This document shows positions 1 to 7,360 of a DNA stretch of 12,079 nucleotides, piece by piece; within the stretch, counting starts at the first letter, position 1; every line of letters starts with the position of its first letter. The translations under genes were made by a program, and so were the position numbers. The stretch is from Pseudomonadota bacterium. GTDB taxonomy: Bacteria > Pseudomonadota > Gammaproteobacteria > Xanthomonadales > Xanthomonadaceae. The notes under the pieces were generated by a model. It saw only the letters and a program-made list of their open reading frames with translations. It made no database searches and had not been told where the DNA came from. The stretch covers positions 1 to 12,079 of the forward strand of contig JAEWFH010000080.1 in the NCBI GenBank assembly GCA_023388955.1, given 5' to 3'.

Positions 1-3
1 GCC

Positions 4-378
4 ATGACCGACATCTCCTCCATCCTCAGCCAGATCCGCGCCCATGAAATGCGCATGGGTGCGATGGGCCGTGATGCCGCGCCGACCAAGGCCATCGACC
101 CCTCGCTCCTCAACCCCGGGGCCCAGCGCCCCGGCGAGGTCGGGCGCAACGAGGGGCCAGGGTTCATGGAAACCCTCAACAAGGCCATCGACGGGGTCAG
201 CGGGGCGCAGAACCACGCCGGCGCGATGCAGAAGGCCTTCGAGATGGGCGATCCCAACGCCGACCTGGCTCGGGTGATGGTGGCCATGCAGCAGTCGCAG
301 GTGGCGTTCCGGGCCACGGTGGAGGTGCGCAACCGCATGGTCCAGGCGTACCAGGACGTGATGAACATGCCGGTGTAA
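4..378 (+). CDS. fliE: Flagellar hook-basal body protein FliE
   Basis: FliE (124 aa) is a small exported protein that joins the FliF MS ring to the proximal rod and is among the first substrates of the flagellar type III exporter. The N-terminal 50 residues are variable and partly disordered. The C-terminal half carries the conserved FliE pattern: FMETLNKAIDGV near residues 54-65, then a helix with MGDPNADLARVMVAMQQSQ, and an ending in VRNRMVQAYQDVMNMPV-like sequence. Length matches the usual 100-125 aa. The ATG at position 4 opens the frame. Its ribosome binding site and any promoter lie outside the window, so the start rests on length alone. fliF follows after 48 bp, the usual fliE-fliF pairing. 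Identification is secure from sequence pattern and context. Confidence 0.95.
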   Translation: MTDISSILSQIRAHEMRMGAMGRDAAPTKAIDPSLLNPGAQRPGEVGRNEGPGFMETLNKAIDGVSGAQNHAGAMQKAFEMGDPNADLARVMVAMQQSQVAFRATVEVRNRMVQAYQDVMNMPV

Positions 379-426
379 GGCCCTGCGCCACACCGTCCCT
401 TCCGCCCCTTTTGACCGGCAGATCCG

Positions 427-2133
427 ATGAGCGTCATCCCCTTCCCGAAGAACGCCGCTGAAAGCCTCAAGGAACTCGGCCCGCTGCAGGAGATCCCCGT
501 GGTCCGGCAGCTGGGGGTGTTCGCCCTGGTGGCGGCGGCGATCGCGCTGGGCCTGTGGCTGTTTTTCTGGACCCAGGAGCCGGACTACGTGCCGGTGTTC
601 GCCGGCCCCGATGCCGCCAGTTCGGCGGAGGCGTCCGAGCTGCTGCGCGGTGCCAACATCCCGTTCCGGATCGAGTCCGGCAGCGGGGCACTGTCGGTCC
701 CCACCGACCAGATCGGCCCGGCCCGGCTGGCACTGGCGGCCGCGGGGCTGCCGGGCGAGTTGAGCGGCAACGGTTTCGAGTCCTTCCAGGGCGACCAGGG
801 CTTCGGCACCAGCCAGTTCGTCGAGAGCGCGCGCTACCAGCACGCCATGGAAGTCGAGCTGGCCCGCACCATCGCCACCCTGCGCCCGGTGCGCGAGGCG
901 CGGGTGCACCTGGCCATTCCCAAGCCCAGCGCGTTCACCCGCGAGCGCCAGCCGGCTTCGGCTTCGGTGGTGCTGAACATGGCCGGCGGGGCGGCGCTGG
1001 AGCGCGGCCAGGTCAACGCGATCGTGCACCTGGTCGCCAATTCCATCCCCATGCTGGCGCCGGAACGGGTCACGGTGGTCGACCACCTCGGCCGGATGCT
1101 GTCGGACTCCGACCCCGACAGCGAGGACGCCCAGGGCGCCCGCCGCTTCGAGCAGCAGCGCCGGCTGGAAAACGTCTACGTCCAGCGCATCCAGGAACTG
1201 TTGGCGCCGATGACCGGACCGGGCCGGGTCAGCGCCCAGGTCAGCGTGGACATGGACTTCGCCGAGACCGAGCAGGCGCGCGAGCAGTACGGCCCCGACG
1301 CCGGCATCGTGCGCAGCGAGCAGACCTCCGAATCCAGCCAGGGCGGGCCGGCCCCGCCTTCCGGCGTCCCCGGCAGTGCCAGCAACACGCCCGAAGGCAC
1401 CGCCGTCGCGGAAGACGCCGCCGCCCAGGCAGGCCAGGACGAGGCCGCGACTGCAGCTGCGACGGGCGCCCTGCCCGATCCCGTCGCCACCGGCCCCAGT
1501 GCCCGGACCGCCGTACGCAACTACGAGATCGACCGCACCCTCACCCACACCCGACAGGCGCCCGGGCGCATCAACCGGGTGACGGCGGCGGTGCTGGTCG
1601 ACCACCTTCCCGGCCCGCCCGGCGAGGACGGCGTCCCCACCCAGCGCCCGCTCACCCCCGAGCAGCTGGCGCGCATCGAGACCCTGGTCCAGCAGGCGAT
1701 CGGCTTCGACGCCCGCCGCGGCGACAACGTTTCGGTGGTCAACGCGCCCTTCGCCCCGGTCGATCAGACCGAGCCGGCCGGCCTGCCGTTCTGGGAGAAC
1801 CCGCGCACCCGCGAGCTGCTGCGCGTCGCCCTGGGCGGCATCGCGCTGCTGGTGCTGATCCTGGCCGTGCTGCGTCCCGCCTTCCGCCAGATGCTGGGGC
1901 CGCGCGCGCCGCGCAAGCCGGCCCCGCCGGTCGCCACGCTGGTGGAGGAGGACGAGGAGATCCCGGTGACCCTGTCCGTCCCGCGCGAGGAAGCGCCGGC
2001 ACGACTGGCCGGCGACGGTCCGGACGCACCGATGGATTTCGACGAGAAGCTGCAGGTGGCCCGCACTGCGGTCGGCAACGACCCGCGCCGGGTGGCCAAC
2101 GTGGTACGCAACTGGATGGAAAGCGATGAGTGA
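427..2133 (+). CDS. fliF: Flagellar MS-ring protein FliF
   Basis: FliF (568 aa) forms the inner-membrane MS ring on which the C ring and export gate assemble. A first membrane helix is visible at about residues 29-48. The periplasmic ring-building region follows, with YVPVFAG and GALSVPTDQ in the first domain and RPVREARVHLAIPKPSAF further on. An Ala/Gly/Pro-rich linker interrupts the third domain at about residues 299-358 before RNYEID (364-369). The second membrane helix is at about 467-486. The cytoplasmic tail ends with the FliG-binding segment (DEKLQVARTAVGNDPRRVANV, about 539 onward). Length matches the family (550-580 aa). The 48-bp gap before the ATG has no strong Shine-Dalgarno sequence. 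The 3' end overlaps fliG by 8 bp (ATGAGTGA), implying coupled translation of two proteins that bind one another. Confidence 0.98.
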   Translation: MSVIPFPKNAAESLKELGPLQEIPVVRQLGVFALVAAAIALGLWLFFWTQEPDYVPVFAGPDAASSAEASELLRGANIPFRIESGSGALSVPTDQIGPARLALAAAGLPGELSGNGFESFQGDQGFGTSQFVESARYQHAMEVELARTIATLRPVREARVHLAIPKPSAFTRERQPASASVVLNMAGGAALERGQVNAIVHLVANSIPMLAPERVTVVDHLGRMLSDSDPDSEDAQGARRFEQQRRLENVYVQRIQELLAPMTGPGRVSAQVSVDMDFAETEQAREQYGPDAGIVRSEQTSESSQGGPAPPSGVPGSASNTPEGTAVAEDAAAQAGQDEAATAAATGALPDPVATGPSARTAVRNYEIDRTLTHTRQAPGRINRVTAAVLVDHLPGPPGEDGVPTQRPLTPEQLARIETLVQQAIGFDARRGDNVSVVNAPFAPVDQTEPAGLPFWENPRTRELLRVALGGIALLVLILAVLRPAFRQMLGPRAPRKPAPPVATLVEEDEEIPVTLSVPREEAPARLAGDGPDAPMDFDEKLQVARTAVGNDPRRVANVVRNWMESDE

Positions 2134-3142
2134 CCCCCGCTCCACACGCGAATCGCTGACCGGCGCCCAACGCGCCGCGCTGGTGCTGCTGTCGCTGGGC
2201 GAGGCCCAGGCCGCCGAGGTGCTCAAGCACATGGGCCCGCGCGAGGTGCAGAAGCTGGGCATGGCGATGACCACGGTCAGCTCGGTCCATCGCGAAACCG
2301 TGGCGCAGGTGTTCGATGATTTCGTCGACTCCCTGGCCCAGCCGGCGGCCATCGGCGCCGGCGCCGACGACTACATCCGCGCCGTGCTCACCCAGGCCCT
2401 GGGCGAAGAACGCGCCAGCGGCCTGATCGACCGCATCCTGGCCGGGCGCAACACCTCCGGGCTGGACACGCTCAAGTGGATGGAGCCGCGCGCGGTGGCG
2501 GAGCTGGTGCGCAACGAGCACCCGCAGATCATCGCCATCGTGCTGGCCCACCTGGACGAGGACCAGGCTGCGGAGGTGCTCAAGTGCCTGGCCGAGCGGG
2601 TGCGCTCGGACGTGCTGCTGCGCATCGCCACCCTCGACGGCATCCCGCCCAACGCGCTCAACGAGCTCAACGAGGTGATGGCGCGCCAGTTTTCCGGCAA
2701 CCAGAACCTGAAGTCCTCGACGATCGGCGGGGTGCGGATGGCGGCGAACATCCTCAACTTCATGGACTCCGGGCAGGACGAGGAGATCCTGGGCAACATC
2801 AACCGCATCGACGAGCCGCTGGGCGCGCAGATCCGCGACTTGATGTTCGTCTTCGACAACATCGCCGACCTGGACGACCGCGCCATCCAGACTGTGCTCC
2901 GCGAGGTTGCCAGCGACAAGCTGGCCGTCGCCCTGCGCGGCGCCGAGGCCAGCGTGCGCGAGAAGATCACCGCCAACATGTCCCAGCGCGCCGCGCAGAT
3001 CCTGCTGGAGGACATGGAGGCCCGCGGGCCGATCCGGCTCGCCGAGGTAGAGGCGGCGCAGAAGGAGATCCTCGCCGAGGTCCGCCGCATGGCCGACGCC
3101 GGCACCATCCAGCTCGCCGCCAAGCAGGAGGCCTTCGTATGA
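2126..3142 (+). CDS. fliG: Flagellar motor switch protein FliG
   Basis: FliG (338 aa) is the rotor protein that contacts the stator for torque and sits between FliF and FliM in the C ring. The N-terminal FliF-binding domain begins with TGAQRAALVLLSLG. The middle domain carries the conserved EHPQ motif at residues 131-134, which contacts FliM. The C-terminal domain has the charged torque helix region with DDRAIQ (D250, D251, R252) and LREVASDKLAVALRGA, then MSQRAAQILLEDMEARGP. All three armadillo-like domains are present at full length (family 330-340 aa). The start overlaps the end of fliF by 8 bp and its stop overlaps the fliH start in ATGA, so expression is likely coupled in both directions. 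No missing key residue was seen. Confidence 0.98.
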   Translation: MSDPRSTRESLTGAQRAALVLLSLGEAQAAEVLKHMGPREVQKLGMAMTTVSSVHRETVAQVFDDFVDSLAQPAAIGAGADDYIRAVLTQALGEERASGLIDRILAGRNTSGLDTLKWMEPRAVAELVRNEHPQIIAIVLAHLDEDQAAEVLKCLAERVRSDVLLRIATLDGIPPNALNELNEVMARQFSGNQNLKSSTIGGVRMAANILNFMDSGQDEEILGNINRIDEPLGAQIRDLMFVFDNIADLDDRAIQTVLREVASDKLAVALRGAEASVREKITANMSQRAAQILLEDMEARGPIRLAEVEAAQKEILAEVRRMADAGTIQLAAKQEAFV

Positions 3143-3789
3143 GCGCGGCCGCCGCCCCGCAGCTGCAGGTGGTGCGCTGGACCGCGCCGGACCTGGAAAT
3201 CCGCCCGGCACCGCCGCCGGAGCCGGAGTACGAGCCCGAGCCGCTGCCCCAGCCGCCGAGCGTCGAGGAGCTGCAGGCGCTGGAAGAGGCCGCCCGCGAG
3301 GAGGGCTACCGTGCCGGCTACGACGCCGGCCACGCCGAGGGCCTGGCCACGGGCGAATCCGAGGTCCGCCGGACCGTCGCCCAGATGCGCGGCATCCTGG
3401 ACGGCTTCACCCGTCCGCTGGCCCGTCTCGAAGGCGAGGTGGCCGAGGCGCTGGGCGACCTGGCGGTACGCATCGCCGGCACCCTGCTCGGCCGCACCTA
3501 CAAGGCCGACCCGACCCTGCTCGCCGACCTGGTGCGCGAAGCACTGGACGCGGTCGGCAGCACCTCGCGCGAGATCGAGCTGCGCCTGCATCCCGATGAC
3601 CTGGGCGTGCTCGCTCCGCACCTGGCCGGCCTGAGCGGCGTGCGCCTGACCGCCGACACCGGCCTGACCCGCGGCGAGCTGCGCCTGCACAGCGAAAGCG
3701 TGCGCGTGGACGGTACCCTGGCCGCGCGCCTGCAGGCCTGCCTGGACGCACTGGCCGAGGCCCAGCCCGACGACGGGGAACCCGAATGA
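3139..3789 (+). CDS. fliH: Flagellar assembly protein FliH (ATPase stator)
   Basis: FliH (216 aa) binds the export ATPase FliI, restrains its activity and docks it at the C ring through FliN. Residues 1-45 are proline- and glutamate-rich. A hallmark GxxxG series follows, with glycines at 56, 60, 64, 68 and 72, typical of the FliH/YscL helical dimer region. A helical stretch (MRGILDGFTRPLARLEGEVAEAL) leads into the V-type ATPase subunit E-like C-terminal domain (LAVRIAGTLLGRTYKADP and IELRLHPDDL). The frame is open for over 200 codons upstream inside fliG, but the ATG at 3139 overlapping the fliG stop (ATGA) gives the normal FliH length and N-terminus. Its own stop overlaps the fliI ATG in the same manner. 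Confidence 0.95.
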   Translation: MSAAAAPQLQVVRWTAPDLEIRPAPPPEPEYEPEPLPQPPSVEELQALEEAAREEGYRAGYDAGHAEGLATGESEVRRTVAQMRGILDGFTRPLARLEGEVAEALGDLAVRIAGTLLGRTYKADPTLLADLVREALDAVGSTSREIELRLHPDDLGVLAPHLAGLSGVRLTADTGLTRGELRLHSESVRVDGTLAARLQACLDALAEAQPDDGEPE

Positions 3790-5198
3790 GCAACGTCGCC
3801 GCCGAGCACTGGGAAGAATTGCGCAACCTGCGCCTGGCCGCGCGCCTGTCGCAGGCCCGGCCGCAGCCACCGTCCCTGGGCCTGGCCCGCGAAGGCGTGC
3901 TGCGGCGCGCGGTCGGCCTGACCCTGGAGGCGTCGGGCTGCAGCGCCCCGCTGGGCTCGCACGTGCGGGTGGAAACCGCCGGTGGACGCTGGATCGACGC
4001 CGAAGTGGTCGGCTTCTCCGGCGAGCGCACCTTCCTGATGCCCACCGATGACGTCGCCGGCCTGCTGCCCAACGCCCGGGTGATCAGCAGCCGCCAGCGT
4101 GGCGAGGTTGCCGTCGGCGAGGGCCTGCTGGGCCGGGTGATCGACAGCGACGGCGTGCCGCTGGACGGGCGCGGCCCGATCCGCCCGGACCGCTGGATGG
4201 GCCTGGGCGGCAAGAGCATCAATCCGCTGATGCGCGAACCGATCACCCAGTCGCTGGACGTGGGCGTGCGCGCCATCAACGCCCTGCTGCCGATCGGCCG
4301 TGGCCAGCGCATCGGCCTGTTCGCCGGCTCCGGCGTCGGCAAATCGACGCTGCTGGGGATGATGACCCGCTACACCAAGGCCGACGTGATCGTGGTCGGG
4401 CTGGTCGGCGAACGTGGCCGCGAAGTGCGCGACTTCGTCGAGGCCACCCTGGGCGAGGAAGGCATGCAGCGCGCGGTGGTGGTCGCCGCCCCGGCCGACC
4501 GGCCGCCGCTGGCCCGCCTGCACGGCGCCCTGCGCGCCACCGCCATCGCCGAGTACTACCGCGACCAGGGCTTGGACGTGCTGCTGCTGATGGACTCGCT
4601 GACCCGCTTCGCCCACGCCCAGCGCGAGATCGGGCTGTCGGTGGGCGAGCCGCCGACCACCCGCGGCTACCCGCCCAGCGTGTTCGCCCGCCTGCCGGCG
4701 CTGGTGGAACGGGCCGGCAACGGCGCCGACGGCCGCGGGTCGATCACCGCCTTCTACACCGTGCTGACCGAGGGCGACGACCAGCAGGAGCCGATCGCCG
4801 ACGCGGCGCGCGCGATCCTCGACGGCCACATCGTGCTGACCCGGCGCATCGCCGACTCCGGCCAGTACCCGGCGATCGACGTCGAGGTCTCGGTCAGCCG
4901 GGTGACGCAGGACATCACCGACGCCCCGTGGCGCGCCCGCATCCGCAAGCTCAAGCAGCTCATGGCCGCCTACAACACGCAGCGCGACCTGATCGCCATC
5001 GGTGCCTACCAGCGTGGCAGCGACCCGGTGGTGGACGAGGCGCTGGCGCGCTGGCCGAAGATCCAGGCCTTCCTCGGCCAGGACGTGACCGAGGCCGCCG
5101 ACGTGGCCTCCAGCCGCGACGCGCTGGCCGCGTTGCTCGATGACGTACCCGCCCGCCCGGATGCCCCGGCGGCGGCGCAGGAGATGACCACCCCATGA
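3786..5198 (+). CDS. fliI: Flagellum-specific export ATPase FliI
   Basis: FliI (470 aa) is the hexameric ATPase of the flagellar type III exporter, related to F1-ATPase beta. An N-terminal beta-barrel region precedes the nucleotide-binding core. The P-loop AGSGVGKST spans residues 180-188 with catalytic Lys186. The catalytic glutamate lies in GERGRE (E209). The Walker B aspartate ends LLLMD (D270), followed by SLTRFAHAQREIGL and the conserved GEPPTTRGYPPSVF. The C-terminal helical domain contains AAYNTQRDLIAIGAYQRGSD, the type III ATPase signature that guides chaperone binding. All catalytic residues are intact. The gene overlaps fliH and fliJ by 4 bp each (ATGA), putting its stator and central stalk subunits on either side. 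Confidence 0.98.
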   Translation: MSNVAAEHWEELRNLRLAARLSQARPQPPSLGLAREGVLRRAVGLTLEASGCSAPLGSHVRVETAGGRWIDAEVVGFSGERTFLMPTDDVAGLLPNARVISSRQRGEVAVGEGLLGRVIDSDGVPLDGRGPIRPDRWMGLGGKSINPLMREPITQSLDVGVRAINALLPIGRGQRIGLFAGSGVGKSTLLGMMTRYTKADVIVVGLVGERGREVRDFVEATLGEEGMQRAVVVAAPADRPPLARLHGALRATAIAEYYRDQGLDVLLLMDSLTRFAHAQREIGLSVGEPPTTRGYPPSVFARLPALVERAGNGADGRGSITAFYTVLTEGDDQQEPIADAARAILDGHIVLTRRIADSGQYPAIDVEVSVSRVTQDITDAPWRARIRKLKQLMAAYNTQRDLIAIGAYQRGSDPVVDEALARWPKIQAFLGQDVTEAADVASSRDALAALLDDVPARPDAPAAAQEMTTP

Positions 5199-5641
5199 CC
5201 CGATCGCAACGGCTGCAGCCGCTGTTGAAGGTGAAGCAGCAGCACCAGGACGACGCCGCCCGCCAGCTGGCGGCGCAGGAACAGGCGCTGGCCGAGCAGC
5301 AGGCGCGGCTGGACGCGCTGCGCCAGTACGCCGAGGAGTACGCCCTGGCCGGCAGCGGCAGCGTCACCAATCCGGCGTTGCTGGCCAACCGGCTGGCCTT
5401 CCGGGCCCGGCTCGACCAGGCGATCACCCAGCAGAGCCGCGTGGTCGACGCCAGCCGCGAGCGCAGCGGGGTGGAGCGCGCCCGGCTGATGCTGGCCAGC
5501 CGCGAAACCCATGTGCTGGAAAAACTCTCGGCCAGCTACCAGGCCGACGAGGTGCGCGCGGAAGAGCAGCGCACCCAGCGCGAGCTCGATGACCTCGGCG
5601 CCCGCCGCCTGGCCCGCGCCGGGGAGGAGCCGGCGTCGTGA
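5195..5641 (+). CDS. fliJ: Flagellar export protein FliJ (ATPase central stalk)
   Basis: FliJ (148 aa) is the coiled-coil stalk that inserts into the FliI hexamer and links it to the FlhA gate; it also escorts chaperones. Nearly the whole protein is predicted helix: an N-terminal coil (LQPLLKVKQQHQDDAARQLA, with Gln/Ala/Leu repeats to about residue 50) and a second antiparallel coil from about residue 65 to 140 (LANRLAFRARLDQAI, later EVRAEEQRTQRELDDL). FliJ sequences are poorly conserved, so the name relies on length, coiled-coil form and position directly after fliI. The ATG overlaps the fliI stop (ATGA). The stop TGA lies in the GTGATG that holds the possible fliK starts. Confidence 0.92.
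   Translation: MTRSQRLQPLLKVKQQHQDDAARQLAAQEQALAEQQARLDALRQYAEEYALAGSGSVTNPALLANRLAFRARLDQAITQQSRVVDASRERSGVERARLMLASRETHVLEKLSASYQADEVRAEEQRTQRELDDLGARRLARAGEEPAS
5621..5629 (+). promoter_or_regulatory. Ribosome binding site of fliK
   Basis: GGGGAGGAG inside the 3' end of fliJ is one of the strongest Shine-Dalgarno sequences in the window. Its spacing (8 nt to GTG 5638, 11 nt to ATG 5641) bears on which of the two adjacent in-frame starts is used. Confidence 0.7.
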
Positions 5642-6702
5642 TGGCCGGCGTTTCCCCCGGTACCCCTGCATCCCCGCCGGGACCGGCCGCCGGCCGGGCG
5701 CCGGCCGCCACCGAAGGCAACGCCGCGGGCACGGGCTTCGCTGCACTGCTTGGCGAAGCGGCCCCTTCCCCGCTGGCCGCCGATGGACCCGGAGCTGGCG
5801 TGACGGAAACGCCTGCCGATCCCGCAGGCGGACTGGCGTTGCCCGGCCCCGGGCAGGAGCCGGACGCTGCGCCGGCGCCCGCTTCCACGGAAGATCTGCC
5901 GCAGCAGCTGCTCGCCCTGCTCGGCCTGGCCCTGCCCGCGGCACCCGGCTCCGGGACGCCGGTTCCCATGGCCGGCGCGGACAGCCAGGCCGCCCGCGCT
6001 ACCGGCACGGGACCGGCGATCCTTCCGTCGCTGCCGCAACCCACCACCACGCTGCACCCGGATGCCGCCACCCGGGCCGCGGGCGACCCGGCACAGTTGC
6101 AGGCTGCACTGGCGCCCGCGACGGGCACGGGCCTGGACGGCCTCCCGGGTTCCGTTGCGTCCGAGGGGGCCGCCCTGGCCGCGGACACCCTCGATACCGC
6201 CCCGTCCAGCCTGCTGTCCCCGCAAGCGCCGGCGCCGGTGCGCAGCGCGCCGGCCACGTTCCCGGCGGCGCTGGCGGCTCCGTTGCCGATGCCGGCCGAT
6301 CCCGAGGGCGGCTTCGATGACGGCCTCGGGGCCCGCATCGGCTGGCTGGCCGGGCAGCAGCTTGGCCGCGCCGAGATCCGGCTCAACCCCGAGCAGCTCG
6401 GGGTGGTCGACATCCGCCTGGACCTGGACGGCAACCGGGTCAGCGTCGAGCTGGCCTCGGCCAGCCAGGATGTCCGCCAGGCACTGGAGGCGAGCCTGGT
6501 CCGGCTGCGTGACATGCTCGGCCAGCAGGGCCTGGAGCTGGCCCGGGCCGACGTGGGCGCCGGTCACGGGGACGGCCGTTCCGGTAACCCGGCAGCCGCC
6601 CCGGCAGGGGATGCAGACGACGTAGATGCCGGCACCACCGGCACGACCAGCGAAGCCAGGGTGACGCTCCGCCGCCACGGCCTGCTCGACGAGTACGCCT
6701 GA
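5638..6702 (+). CDS. fliK: Flagellar hook-length control protein FliK
   Basis: FliK (354 aa) measures hook length and switches the exporter through FlhB from rod/hook to filament substrates. Residues 1 to about 215 are Ala/Pro/Gly-rich and low in complexity, as expected for the exported ruler part. The conserved C-terminal hook domain follows at about 220-310 and includes LNPEQLGVVDIRLDL (motif at 249-255) and LVRLRDMLGQQGLELARADV. A polar tail ends the protein. Two in-frame starts adjoin, GTG at 5638 and ATG at 5641. A strong GGGGAGGAG (5621-5629) sits 8 nt from the GTG and 11 nt from the ATG, so the GTG is slightly favoured. This is the last gene before the 138-bp promoter-bearing gap. Confidence 0.93.
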   Translation: MMAGVSPGTPASPPGPAAGRAPAATEGNAAGTGFAALLGEAAPSPLAADGPGAGVTETPADPAGGLALPGPGQEPDAAPAPASTEDLPQQLLALLGLALPAAPGSGTPVPMAGADSQAARATGTGPAILPSLPQPTTTLHPDAATRAAGDPAQLQAALAPATGTGLDGLPGSVASEGAALAADTLDTAPSSLLSPQAPAPVRSAPATFPAALAAPLPMPADPEGGFDDGLGARIGWLAGQQLGRAEIRLNPEQLGVVDIRLDLDGNRVSVELASASQDVRQALEASLVRLRDMLGQQGLELARADVGAGHGDGRSGNPAAAPAGDADDVDAGTTGTTSEARVTLRRHGLLDEYA

Positions 6703-6703
6703 C

Positions 6704-6746
6704 GTCAAAGCATCGGCGCCGCCCGCGACGGCGCCGCTGTCAAAGC
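6704..6746 (+). repeat. 8-bp direct repeat GTCAAAGC upstream of the fliL promoter
   Basis: GTCAAAGC occurs exactly at 6704-6711 and again at 6739-6746, 35 bp apart start to start, with a GC-rich hairpin between. Relative to the start site predicted for the fliL promoter (about 6818), the copies begin near -114 and -79. That is where sigma-54 activators usually bind. The first copy overlaps the palindrome TGACGTCA (6700-6707) that includes the fliK stop codon. The repeat is plain in the sequence; a role as an activator (FleQ-like) site is inference. Confidence 0.4.
6714..6736 (+). other. GC-rich stem-loop after fliK
   Basis: CGGCGCCG at 6714-6721 pairs with an identical copy at 6729-6736 (the sequence is its own reverse complement) across a 7-nt loop. 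It lies 11 bp after the fliK stop and is not followed by a T run, so it is not a classical intrinsic terminator. It could stabilise the 3' end of the upstream transcript, weaken read-through or be part of the promoter control region. The structure is visible; its role is unknown. Confidence 0.5.
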
Positions 6747-6792
6747 CCCGACACTCCCCTGCCCGCCGGCCGCGCACAGGCCCGGCGATTCC

Positions 6793-6807
6793 GGCACGCA
6801 GCTTGCA
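6793..6807 (+). promoter_or_regulatory. Sigma-54 (RpoN) promoter of fliL-M-N-O-P-Q-R-flhB
   Basis: GGCACG at 6793-6798 and TTGCA at 6803-6807 are separated by 4 nt, giving GG-N10-GC, the exact spacing of the -24/-12 promoter (consensus YTGGCACG-N4-TTGCW). The only departure in the core is C for T just before the GG. Counting from the GC at 6805-6806, transcription should start near 6818, leaving a leader of about 23 nt before the fliL GTG. Sigma-54 with a FleQ-type activator is known to drive such flagellar genes in pseudomonads and xanthomonads. It sits in the only sizeable gap of the run, which supports it. Confidence 0.75.
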
Positions 6808-6831
6808 GGACACCGGCACACCTGATCCACC

Positions 6832-6835
6832 GGAG
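6832..6835 (+). promoter_or_regulatory. Ribosome binding site of fliL
   Basis: GGAG lies 5 nt before GTG 6841 and within the short leader predicted from the sigma-54 promoter. It supports the GTG start of fliL. Confidence 0.6.
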
Positions 6836-6840
6836 TCGTC

Positions 6841-7350
6841 GTGTCCAAGCAGGCCCCCGCCACCCCCGCCCCCAAGGCCAGCAAACTGCCCTGGATCCTC
6901 GTCGCCGTGCTGCTGGTCGCCCTGGCCAGCAGCGGCATCTGGATCTGGCTGTCCAGCGCCGATGCCCATCCCGCGCCCGAGGGCGCCGAAACCACCGCGG
7001 ATGGCGCACCGGCCACCAGCGGCAAGCGCGGCCCGGCGATCTACTTCGCGCTGGACCCGGCCTTCGTGGTCAACCTGGCCGACCCGGAGATGGTCCGCTA
7101 CCTGCAGGCCGACGTGCAGCTGATGACCCGCGATGCGGCCACCGCCGCGGCTATCGAGCTGCATGCGCCCGCCATCCGCAACCGCCTGCTGCTGATGTTC
7201 GGCGACCAGACCGTCGCCCAGCTGTCCCAGCGCGCGGCCAAGGAGCGCCTGCAGGAGACCGGGCGCGACGAGGTGCGGGCACTGCTCGAAGCCGAGGGCG
7301 CCCCGGCGGCGGTCGAGGCCATGTACTTCACCAGCTTCGTCACCCAGTAA
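6841..7350 (+). CDS. fliL: Flagellar basal body-associated protein FliL
   Basis: FliL (169 aa) is a single-pass inner-membrane protein that surrounds or supports the stator units at the flagellar base. A short cytoplasmic N-terminus rich in Ala/Pro/Lys precedes one membrane helix at about residues 18-37 (WILVAVLLVALASSGIWIWL). A linker and the periplasmic domain follow, with YFALDPAFVVNLADP, RYLQADVQLM and the typical C-terminal ending YFTSFVTQ. Length is normal for the family (150-180 aa). The start is GTG with GGAG 5 nt upstream; no in-frame ATG lies close enough to keep the membrane helix. It is the first gene after the predicted sigma-54 promoter, and fliM begins 10 bp after its stop. Confidence 0.95.
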   Translation: MSKQAPATPAPKASKLPWILVAVLLVALASSGIWIWLSSADAHPAPEGAETTADGAPATSGKRGPAIYFALDPAFVVNLADPEMVRYLQADVQLMTRDAATAAAIELHAPAIRNRLLLMFGDQTVAQLSQRAAKERLQETGRDEVRALLEAEGAPAAVEAMYFTSFVTQ

Positions 7351-7360
7351 GGCGCGCGCG

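Noticed and set aside
1739..3211. Long open frames on the minus strand over fliF/fliG, with similar ones at 5536-8007, 8846-10816 and 10140-11912
   Set aside because: They lie antisense to well-conserved flagellar genes. Their translations are Arg/Ala/His/Gln-rich low-complexity sequence without known domains, as expected for antisense frames in GC-rich DNA.
6714..6736. Intrinsic terminator after fliK
   Set aside because: There is no T run after the stem; the following bases are CTGTCAAAGCCCC.
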